Positions 52,363-58,780 of a stretch of 64,000 nucleotides of DNA are shown in pieces. Within the stretch, counting starts at the first letter, position 1, and every line of letters begins with the position of its first letter. A program made the position numbers and the translations under genes. Source of the DNA: Bacteroidota bacterium (lineage in GTDB: Bacteria; Bacteroidota; Bacteroidia; Flavobacteriales; Weeksellaceae); the NCBI GenBank assembly GCA_023394415.1, contig JAEXAR010000034.1, positions 1 through 64,000 on the forward strand. Reading direction: 5' to 3'. Under the pieces are notes generated by a model. That model worked only from the letters and a program-made list of their open reading frames with translations, was not told the origin of the DNA and did not search any database.

Positions 52363-52773
52363 ATGAATTTATCTAAAACATTATTGATTACAGGTTCATT
52401 ACTAGCATTAGCCTCGTGCGCAAAGAATGGTCCACAGGAAATTGCTGTCGGAAAAGATCAGTGTGAAAACTGCAAAATGAATATCACCGAACCTAAATAT
52501 GCGACACAACTTTTAACAGAAAAAGGAAAGGTTTTTAAGTTTGATGACATCAAATGTATGCAGGATTATGCTACCTCTAACACTGAGGCGTCCAAAAATT
52601 CAAAAACTTACGTTGCCGATTTTCCTAGCGGACAGTTTTTCGACAGCAGTACTGCAACCTTCATCTATGGAGGCACTATAAAAAGTCCGATGGGCGGAAA
52701 TACACAGGCTTACAAAGACAAAGCCGCAGCGCAAAAAGCCGCAACTGAACTTGGCGCTACATTAACTCAATAA
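52363..52773 (+). CDS. nosL: Copper chaperone lipoprotein NosL
   Basis: Delivers copper to NosZ apoenzyme. The 136-residue lipoprotein (lipobox LALASC, Cys19) has the NosL copper site CENCKM (Cys34, Cys37, Met39) and a second conserved region FKFDDIKCMQDYA, followed by a Thr/Ala-rich C-terminal helix (KAAAQKAATELGATLTQ). It sits between the NosB-like gene and nosD, the expected order in clade II clusters. Confidence 0.93.
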   Translation: MNLSKTLLITGSLLALASCAKNGPQEIAVGKDQCENCKMNITEPKYATQLLTEKGKVFKFDDIKCMQDYATSNTEASKNSKTYVADFPSGQFFDSSTATFIYGGTIKSPMGGNTQAYKDKAAAQKAATELGATLTQ

Positions 52774-52838
52774 ATCAAAAGAACCGCAAGCTCTTTCAAT
52801 GTGTTTCAAGAATTTTTTTGAAATTAATCTTTTTTAAA

Positions 52839-54065
52839 ATGTACAAATTACTGCTCTTACTTTTACCCATTTTCACATTTTCAAAAACTTTGAAAGTGGG
52901 CAAAAATGAACAGTTTAAAACCATAAATCAAGCCGTCGCCGCAGCAAAGAGTGGCGACAGCATTTTGGTGCAGAAAGGAATATATAAAGAAGGTACCATT
53001 ACAGTAGAAAAATCCCTTGCTATCATTGGATTGCAGCGACCGGTAATTGATGGCGATCAGAAAGCAGAAATTTTTGTAGTGAATGCCAATCACGTAAGAA
53101 TTAAAGGATTCAAAATTATTAATTCCGGTAGAGACGAGGTGAAGAGCATTGCTGCAATACGTCTCAATTCGAGTCGTTTCTCTATTGTCGAAAATAATAT
53201 TATCGAGAATAATTACTTTGGGGTTTATGTACAGGGCGGTTACAGATGTTTAATTCAGCATAATAAAATTACTACCAACAGAGGCTCTTCGCAGGAAAAT
53301 ATTGGTGATGGAATTCATCTTTTGGGAAGCGTCGAAATTTGGGTGAAAAACAACTTCATTAGCGGACATAAAGATGGGATTTACCTTGAAAAAAATAAAA
53401 AGTGTTTTGTATTTAAAAACCTTTCACGTAAAAATCTTCGTTATGGTTTGCACTTTATGTTTTCTAACGAAAGTGTTTATACCGGAAATGTTTTTGATAA
53501 CAATGGCGCTGGAGTTGCCGTAATGTACGCCCTGAATGTGAGTATGTACAGCAACCGTTTTATTAATAATTGGGGAGACAGTGTTTACGGATTGCTTCTT
53601 AAAGAAATTTCGTACAGCAAGATAAAAGGAAATATTTTTGAAAGCAATACTACTGCTATTTATGCCGATGGTGCTACAAAAATCGATTTCTATAATAATC
53701 ACTTTGAAAATAACGGTTGGGCTCTGAAAATTAATGCCAACTGTATGGAAAACCGAGTACTGAAAAACAATTTTATCAACAATACATTTGATGTAAGTAC
53801 TAATGGAAGTACAGTGATGAACGATTTTAAACAAAACTATTGGGACAAATATGAAGGTTACGATCTGAACAAAGATAAAATTGGCGATGTTCCTTTTCAT
53901 CCATTGAGTATGTATTCTGTTTTGGTTGAACAAAATCCTCCTGTAATATTGCTTTTCCGAACATTTTTTGTGGATTTACTCGATCGAACTGAAAAAGTGA
54001 TTCCGAGTTTAACCCCTGAAAGTTTTGTAGACGATGAACCGCTGATGAAGCAGGTGAAGATTTGA
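52839..54065 (+). CDS. nosD: Periplasmic maturation protein NosD
   Basis: A right-handed beta-helix protein required, with NosF and NosY, for building the CuZ centre. The start is the ATG at 52839 (MYKLLLLLLPIFTFSKT signal peptide, 408 residues); the TTG at 52818 would add a non-signal extension. Turns rich in Asn and Gly (IVENNIIENNYFGVYVQGG, VFDNNGAGVAVMYALN, FESNTTAIYADGA) mark the helix, and NNTFDVSTNGSTVMNDFKQNYWDKYEGYDLNKDKIGDVPFHP is the typical NosD C-terminal region. Followed by nosF after 124 bp. Confidence 0.95.
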   Translation: MYKLLLLLLPIFTFSKTLKVGKNEQFKTINQAVAAAKSGDSILVQKGIYKEGTITVEKSLAIIGLQRPVIDGDQKAEIFVVNANHVRIKGFKIINSGRDEVKSIAAIRLNSSRFSIVENNIIENNYFGVYVQGGYRCLIQHNKITTNRGSSQENIGDGIHLLGSVEIWVKNNFISGHKDGIYLEKNKKCFVFKNLSRKNLRYGLHFMFSNESVYTGNVFDNNGAGVAVMYALNVSMYSNRFINNWGDSVYGLLLKEISYSKIKGNIFESNTTAIYADGATKIDFYNNHFENNGWALKINANCMENRVLKNNFINNTFDVSTNGSTVMNDFKQNYWDKYEGYDLNKDKIGDVPFHPLSMYSVLVEQNPPVILLFRTFFVDLLDRTEKVIPSLTPESFVDDEPLMKQVKI

Positions 54066-54189
54066 GTTGGGGAATTGGAGAGTGATAGAGTGTGAGAGTA
54101 TGTTCAAAACCTGAAGGGTTTAATTTGAATAGCCGTATGTGTAAATTTACGGAAAGTGATAAATAAAAAAATAACTGAAATCTATAGAA

Positions 54190-54909
54190 ATGATTGAAGT
54201 AAAAAACCTAACAAAAAAGTTCCAAAAGTTCACAGCATTGGACTCGGTTAATCTGAATTTTACAGACGGACATTCTATCGCATTAATCGGACCCAACGGT
54301 TGTGGAAAAACCACGTTGATTAAATGCATTTTGGGATTGAATGTCGTGGAAGAAGGTGATATTTTGGTAAATGGTGAAAGTGTGAAAGACCACTACAAAT
54401 ACCGAGAGAATATTGGTTATATGCCACAAATTGGGCGTTATCCTGAGAATATGACCATTGAAGAAACCATAAAAATGATACAGGACACGCGCAAAAACTA
54501 TAACGGTGAGGTTGATAACGAACTTTTACAGGCTTTTGAACTTGAAAAATTGTATGATAAAAAGATGGGCACACTTTCCGGTGGAACCACGCAGAAAGTG
54601 AGTGCAGTTCTGGCATTTATGTTCAATCCTAATACCATTATTTTGGATGAACCAACTGCAGGTCTTGATCCTTTGGCTTCTGAAATTTTGAAAAACAAAA
54701 TTATTAAAGAAAAAAACAAAGGCAAACTCATCGTCATCACGTCCCATTTATTGAGTGAATTGGATGACATTGTAAGCGAAATCGTTTTTATGAACGAAGG
54801 AAAAATATTAGTGCATCAATCTGTGGAAGACCTTAAAAAAGACACTTCTACCGAAAAAATCTCGGACGGAATTGTAACCATTTTGAAAAAAATGAAGGCT
54901 GAAAATTAA
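54190..54909 (+). CDS. nosF: ABC transporter ATPase NosF
   Basis: ATP-binding subunit that pairs with NosY to drive CuZ maturation, probably moving a sulfur or copper species. The 239 residues show Walker A GPNGCGKTT, the signature LSGGTTQK, Walker B TIILDEPTAG and the H-loop VITSHLLSEL. Standard length for the family. It is followed by nosY after 174 bp that includes a strong hairpin. Confidence 0.95.
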   Translation: MIEVKNLTKKFQKFTALDSVNLNFTDGHSIALIGPNGCGKTTLIKCILGLNVVEEGDILVNGESVKDHYKYRENIGYMPQIGRYPENMTIEETIKMIQDTRKNYNGEVDNELLQAFELEKLYDKKMGTLSGGTTQKVSAVLAFMFNPNTIILDEPTAGLDPLASEILKNKIIKEKNKGKLIVITSHLLSELDDIVSEIVFMNEGKILVHQSVEDLKKDTSTEKISDGIVTILKKMKAEN

Positions 54910-55018
54910 TTCTCTCGCAGATTTTGCGGATTTGACATATTATTAATTTTACAATTAAATTCAAATGGTTTTTCATTGATATGCATCTTGGATGCGCCTT
55001 TGTATAACTTAAAAATAT

Positions 55019-55067
55019 TTCAAAATATTCAAAAGCCTTTGTTTTGCTTTGCGTTTAATATTTTGAA
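55019..55067 (+). promoter_or_regulatory. Long imperfect hairpin upstream of nosY
   Basis: TTCAAAATATT (55019-55029) and AATATTTTGAA (55057-55067) form an 11-bp perfect stem, with CAAAAGC and GCTTTG pairing inside. It ends 16 bp before the nosY start and could tune translation or stabilise a processed mRNA end. Confidence 0.45.
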
Positions 55068-55083
55068 TCAATAAAAGAAAAAA

Positions 55084-55851
55084 ATGAACAAAATAGCCCG
55101 TTTTATATTATTTGACATCTTAAAGAACAAAATCGTTATTCTGTACACTATTTTGCTCTTTATTATTTCGTGGTCGGTTTTAGGCCTTGAAAACAATTTC
55201 ACCAAAGCCACTTTAAGCCTGCTGAATATTGTTTTATTGGTGGTTCCTTTGGTAAGCATCATTTTTTCAACCATTTATGTTTATAACAGTAATCAGTTTA
55301 TTGAATTGCTTTTGAGTCAGCCAGTACCTCGAAGCAAGGTTTGGTTCAATATTTTTTTAGGACTTTCCACCGCATTGATTTTGGCATTTCTAATTGGTTG
55401 TGGGATTCCAATTTTTCTATATTCATCCATAAAAACCGGAGCGTCACTTATTTTTATTGGTGTTTTGCTATCCATTATTTTTACGTCGTTGGCAATGTTG
55501 TCTGCCATTTTTAGCAGGGACAGAGCTAAAGGAATAGGAGTTTCCATTTTTATCTGGATGTTTTTTGCCATTATTTACGACGGAATTCTGCTTATTCTGA
55601 TGTTTCAGTTTGCAGATTATCCCATTGAAGGAATTATGGCTTCTCTTGCAGCCATCAATCCAATTGGATTATCTAGAATGTTAGTACTTCTACAATTAGA
55701 TGTTGCGGCGATGCTTGGACAAGCTGGAGCAATTTTCAAACAAGTTTTCGGCTCTGGCGGAGGCATGGGAATTTCGTTGGTAATCTTACTTATTTGGGCG
55801 GTGGTACCTTTCCTTTGGTCATTAATTAAATTCAATAAAAAAGATTTATAA
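55084..55851 (+). CDS. nosY: ABC transporter permease NosY
   Basis: Membrane partner of NosF in CuZ assembly. The 255 residues contain about six hydrophobic helices (starting with VILYTILLFIISWSVLGL, LLNIVLLVVPLVSIIFSTIYVYNSNQFIELL, then ALILAFLIGCGIP). The block FIELLLSQPVPRSKVWFNIFLG is typical of NosY/ABC-2 type permeases. No unusual insertion. It ends the canonical nos operon; 150 bp later a gene with its own regulated promoter begins. Confidence 0.92.
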   Translation: MNKIARFILFDILKNKIVILYTILLFIISWSVLGLENNFTKATLSLLNIVLLVVPLVSIIFSTIYVYNSNQFIELLLSQPVPRSKVWFNIFLGLSTALILAFLIGCGIPIFLYSSIKTGASLIFIGVLLSIIFTSLAMLSAIFSRDRAKGIGVSIFIWMFFAIIYDGILLILMFQFADYPIEGIMASLAAINPIGLSRMLVLLQLDVAAMLGQAGAIFKQVFGSGGGMGISLVILLIWAVVPFLWSLIKFNKKDL

Positions 55852-55896
55852 CAAAGGTTACAAAACTGATAAAACTCACATTATCAACGCTTAAAA

Positions 55897-55912
55897 TATG
55901 ACTTGAGTCATA
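55897..55912. promoter_or_regulatory. FNR/DNR-like palindrome upstream of the fasciclin gene
   Basis: TATGAC-TTGA-GTCATA: six-base arms, perfect dyad, core TGAC-N4-GTCA. The centre (55904.5) is 37.5 bp upstream of the last base of a -7-like box (TAACTTTA, 55935-55942), the same spacing as in the nos promoter. Confidence 0.65.
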
Positions 55913-55934
55913 ACACTGCTTATCCGATTCGTTT

Positions 55935-55942
55935 TAACTTTA
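55935..55942 (+). promoter_or_regulatory. -7-like box of the fasciclin gene
   Basis: TAACTTTA, seven of eight bases of TAnnTTTG, 60 bp upstream of the ATG at 56002. Confidence 0.4.
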
Positions 55943-56001
55943 TTTAATATTTAGGAGGAAACATTTTGATTTTCAAAAAATATTAAAAAAATATATGTAC
56001 T

Positions 56002-56562
56002 ATGAAAAAGTCTTTTTTTATCCTTGCTTTGGCTTCTTTAGCGCTAGTTTCTTGTAAGAAGAATGAAACAGTAACCACCGATTCCGGCACTAATACTACA
56101 ACAGAAACTCCTGCAACACACGGACAGGAAGGTGTTGTAGATACAGATTCCGCACCGGATATTGTAAAATTGGCAGCCGGAAACAAAGATCTTTCTACTT
56201 TGGTAACAGCAGTAAAAGCTGCAGGACTTACCACTTCCCTTTCAAACGCAGGGCCTTTCACAGTATTTGCGCCGGTAAATGCTGCGTTCGACAAACTACC
56301 TGCAGGTACTGTGGATGATTTATTAAAACCTGAAAACAACGGAAAACTAACCGACATTTTGGGACACCACACTTATGTTGGCGTTATAAAAGCCGAGCAA
56401 TTTACCGATGGACAAAACCTTGGAATGGTAGACGGAAAATCCATTACCATCAAAATGGTCAACGGAAAACCGACTGTGAACGGAACTGTAAACATCGTAG
56501 CATCAGTTCCTGCTTCCAACGGAATGGTGCATGTGGTTGATGGTGTGATTTTACCACAATAG
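56002..56562 (+). CDS. Fasciclin (FAS1) domain lipoprotein
   Basis: A 186-residue lipoprotein (lipobox LALVSC, Cys18) with a Thr/Pro/Gly linker (about 25-50) and one FAS1 domain: LSTLVTAVKAAGLTTSLSNAGPFTVFAPVNAAFDKLPAGTVDDLL, LGHHTYVGVIKAEQF, and the terminal GMVHVVDGVILPQ with the conserved H-motif. FAS1 domains mediate adhesion or binding of small ligands in other systems. Its promoter carries a palindrome like that of the nos cluster, and it directly follows nosY, suggesting a link to anaerobic N-oxide respiration or NO stress. The exact role is unknown. Confidence 0.88.
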   Translation: MKKSFFILALASLALVSCKKNETVTTDSGTNTTTETPATHGQEGVVDTDSAPDIVKLAAGNKDLSTLVTAVKAAGLTTSLSNAGPFTVFAPVNAAFDKLPAGTVDDLLKPENNGKLTDILGHHTYVGVIKAEQFTDGQNLGMVDGKSITIKMVNGKPTVNGTVNIVASVPASNGMVHVVDGVILPQ

Positions 56563-56600
56563 TGATTATCAAATAATAGTTTAAATTTAATGTTTGTAAG

Positions 56601-56632
56601 TGCTTCTCGAGAAATTGGGAGGCATTTTTTTT
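56601..56632 (+). terminator. Terminator of the fasciclin gene
   Basis: TGCTTCTC (56601-56608) pairs with GGGAGGCA (56617-56624), with two G-T pairs, followed by eight T residues. Confidence 0.75.
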
Positions 56633-56636
56633 GTGC

Positions 56637-56769
56637 AACACAAAGGTCACGAAGATATCACAAAGACCACAAAACAAAAAAAATAAAACATGAATCTTTA
56701 TAAAGCAAAGCTTCTTAAGAATAATAAAAAATTGTACTCTTTGTGCAAAAACTTTGTGCTCTTTGTGTT
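56637..56769. repeat. AACACAAAGG-type imperfect inverted repeat, copy 2
   Basis: Begins AACACAAAGGTCACGAAG (56637) and ends with CTTTGTGCTCTTTGTGTT (56769). About 133 bp, containing a second internal arm TCACAAAGACCACAAA. It resembles the element at 28524-28607, and is not coding. Confidence 0.6.
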
Positions 56770-56777
56770 ACAGAAAA

Positions 56778-57992
56778 TCAGATTTCTTTCTTTCGCAAAT
56801 TGAAAAACATCAGCAACAATCCCAGCAACATCATTACCGAAACCACCAAAAGAATCTGTGGAGAGTATGGAAACGAAATATATTTTATAGATAAAACACC
56901 CATAATTCCAAGAACAGCCTCATTTAGAAAAATCCCTAAAAGAAGGAGTTTTAAACCATTGAGAATGGGTTTTGTTATTTTAAAAACATTCGTCGCCAAG
57001 ATCTGACTGATTAAAAATACCGAAATACACATTAGTAGAATGAGGTGTAAATAAGCAATCACAATGTTTCTAAAACCAAATGCAAACTGACTTACAGCAG
57101 GAATATTGGAGCCTAATTGCAACAAAATTTTTACAAAAAAAGCAAAACCAACATAGATCAAAACAAATCTTTGCATGGGCGAAAAATTCACCACCAAATG
57201 CTTCCAGTTATTCTTCACCATTTTATAAATCTTCACTGCTGCTAACGTTTGGGCCGAGGTTGCAATCACAATGCCAATAAAAATCCAAAGTGGAAGCTTT
57301 AACCAAAGTACAGATAATCCATAGCCAACTAAACATCCAAAAAACATCAACCAAAACATAGTTCTATTCTCTTTTTCGGAAATTTCTGCACCAACGTTTC
57401 TTATAGAATCAATCAGCAAACCTATACAGGCGAAAAGAAAAAATCCGTTGTACTGAAAATGCAGATAATAATACGTTGCAGCTAAATAAAGATTTTGTGT
57501 CATATGACCTGAAATCATCATATAACTCAATCCAAAAACACCTACCGATGATAGTACTGCAAAGAAAAGTCCTCCTACAAACCAAGGTTTAGATAAATCA
57601 TTTACCGTTTTTAAATCTCTTACTAAATAATACAGAAACACAAAACTTGTAAGCAAAGCAACTATAGAAGCAGCTATAGAAAGCCAATAATACCCGTTAT
57701 AGATAAAACTCGGGATCATCGTATAAGCCGCAATTGCATTTACAATCAATAAGATATTGTAGGGTTTAAGTTGATATTCGTGAAAGAATTTTTGTAAATA
57801 ACGGATAATTAATACATAAATAATTTGTGTAATCCAGCCATAGAAAGCAAAGTGAGAGTGAGCTTCCTGCATATGTTTCTGATCAACAATTGGTAATGAG
57901 AATGCAATTTTATACCTCATCAGCACTCCCAGAAGTGCTACAATTGCAAAATTGAATACTGAAAATTTTAACCAAAAAGCGATAGTCTTCAT
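56778..57992 (-). CDS. Polytopic membrane protein, haem-copper oxidase-like His pattern
   Basis: A 404-residue integral membrane protein with about 11-12 hydrophobic helices. Conserved-looking histidines lie in helices: KHMQEAHSHFAFYGWI (about 38-53), YYYLHFQYNGFF (about 183-194) and IVIAYLHLILLM (about 308-319). This recalls a shortened subunit I-like protein related to CcoN/NorB, where such His bind haem, but the full haem-copper ligand set is not established. The gene lies between nosY-fasciclin and the Crp/Fnr regulator, and an FNR-like site at 58029-58040 precedes it. The -7 box at 57998-58005 almost touches the ATG, so the mRNA may be leaderless. I infer NO/N2O-linked respiration or sensing, not proven. 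Confidence 0.7.
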   Translation of the reverse strand: MKTIAFWLKFSVFNFAIVALLGVLMRYKIAFSLPIVDQKHMQEAHSHFAFYGWITQIIYVLIIRYLQKFFHEYQLKPYNILLIVNAIAAYTMIPSFIYNGYYWLSIAASIVALLTSFVFLYYLVRDLKTVNDLSKPWFVGGLFFAVLSSVGVFGLSYMMISGHMTQNLYLAATYYYLHFQYNGFFLFACIGLLIDSIRNVGAEISEKENRTMFWLMFFGCLVGYGLSVLWLKLPLWIFIGIVIATSAQTLAAVKIYKMVKNNWKHLVVNFSPMQRFVLIYVGFAFFVKILLQLGSNIPAVSQFAFGFRNIVIAYLHLILLMCISVFLISQILATNVFKITKPILNGLKLLLLGIFLNEAVLGIMGVLSIKYISFPYSPQILLVVSVMMLLGLLLMFFNLRKKEI

Positions 57993-57997
57993 GCATG

Positions 57998-58005
57998 CAA
58001 ATTTA
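57998..58005 (-). promoter_or_regulatory. -7 box of the 404-residue membrane protein gene
   Basis: TAAATTTG on the minus strand, full TAnnTTTG match. It ends 5 bp before the ATG at 57992, so transcription would start about at the start codon. Confidence 0.5.
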
Positions 58006-58028
58006 CCTTAACAGATATACTTTGTATA

Positions 58029-58040
58029 TGATTACAGTCA
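58029..58040. promoter_or_regulatory. FNR/DNR-like site upstream of the membrane protein gene
   Basis: TGATTACAGTCA, hybrid of TGAT-N4 and GTCA half-sites. The centre (58034.5) is 36.5 bp upstream of the last base of the -7 box at 58005-57998. It lies in the 53-bp gap between this gene and the Crp/Fnr gene. Confidence 0.5.
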
Positions 58041-58045
58041 CTATG

Positions 58046-58648
58046 CTACACAAATATCTTCCCGTTAATAATTTCCAGTTTGCCGTCTTTTTCCATCTTT
58101 TTCACGGTACGGATAATGGTTTCTATTCTTAAACCTGTCATATGCGAAATTTCTTTCCGCGTAAGGTTGATGAGGGTTTTTTCGTCACCTTTACCGTGTT
58201 CGCGTTTATAATCTCTTAATTGATGGATAATTCGATCTTCAGGATTTAGGAAAACAATATTACGAAGAGAAAGACTTTTTCGAATCGATTTTTCGGCTAC
58301 AGAAATGGTGAATTCAAACATCTTTTCAGGATGTTGATGCATATAATCAATCAGGCTTTCACGTTTTATTTTTACAATTTCTGCCTTATCTGATGACACT
58401 TCTACATTGCCGGGAAAAGGTTTTTGAAGTAGAACAGCAGGCTCACCAAAAAAATTTCCCTTATTTACCTTGTGTTGCAAAAATTCCTTGCCTTCTTCAG
58501 TAAAATTAAAAACCGAAAGTTCACCGGACTTAAGGTAATAGAAGTATTGTGACACATCGCCTTCATTCGCAATAATATCACCTTTACAATACCATTTTAC
58601 TTCAGCTTTTGTAAAGTTTACAATTACATCATCAAGAATAAACGCCAT
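58046..58648 (-). CDS. Crp/Fnr-family transcriptional regulator
   Basis: The start is the ATG at 58648 (MAFILDD, 200 residues); the frame can extend to a TTG at 58657. An N-terminal cyclic-nucleotide-binding fold (about 10-120: GDIIANEGDVSQYFYYLKSGELSVFNFT, GNFFGEPAVLLQKPFPGNVEV) leads to a long dimer helix and an HTH (about 160-190) with LTRKEISHMTGLRIETIIRTVKKMEKDG. In FNR-type proteins the recognition helix reads E-x-x-S-R; here E and R are kept but S is replaced by Ile. No N-terminal four-Cys cluster is present, so it is not an iron-sulfur O2 sensor like FNR. It probably regulates the nearby nos, fasciclin and membrane-protein promoters. Confidence 0.88.
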   Translation of the reverse strand: MAFILDDVIVNFTKAEVKWYCKGDIIANEGDVSQYFYYLKSGELSVFNFTEEGKEFLQHKVNKGNFFGEPAVLLQKPFPGNVEVSSDKAEIVKIKRESLIDYMHQHPEKMFEFTISVAEKSIRKSLSLRNIVFLNPEDRIIHQLRDYKREHGKGDEKTLINLTRKEISHMTGLRIETIIRTVKKMEKDGKLEIINGKIFV

Positions 58649-58664
58649 TCCTTTCAATTTACAC

Positions 58665-58672
58665 CAAATATA
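58665..58672 (-). promoter_or_regulatory. -7 box of the Crp/Fnr gene
   Basis: TATATTTG on the minus strand, full TAnnTTTG match, 17 bp upstream of the ATG at 58648. No FNR-like site lies at the expected distance (near 58702), so autoregulation of the same type is not supported. Confidence 0.55.
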
Positions 58673-58752
58673 CTAAAATCTTCACGAATTTTTTTTGGCT
58701 AAAAAATTTTAATTCATACAGAAAATTAACATTAAAACCTTCATTTTTTCCT

Positions 58753-58760
58753 TATTTTTG
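58753..58760 (+). promoter_or_regulatory. -7 box of ppk1
   Basis: TATTTTTG, full TAnnTTTG match, 21 bp upstream of the ATG at 58781. Confidence 0.5.
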
Positions 58761-58780
58761 AACAAAGTTGAAATGAAATT

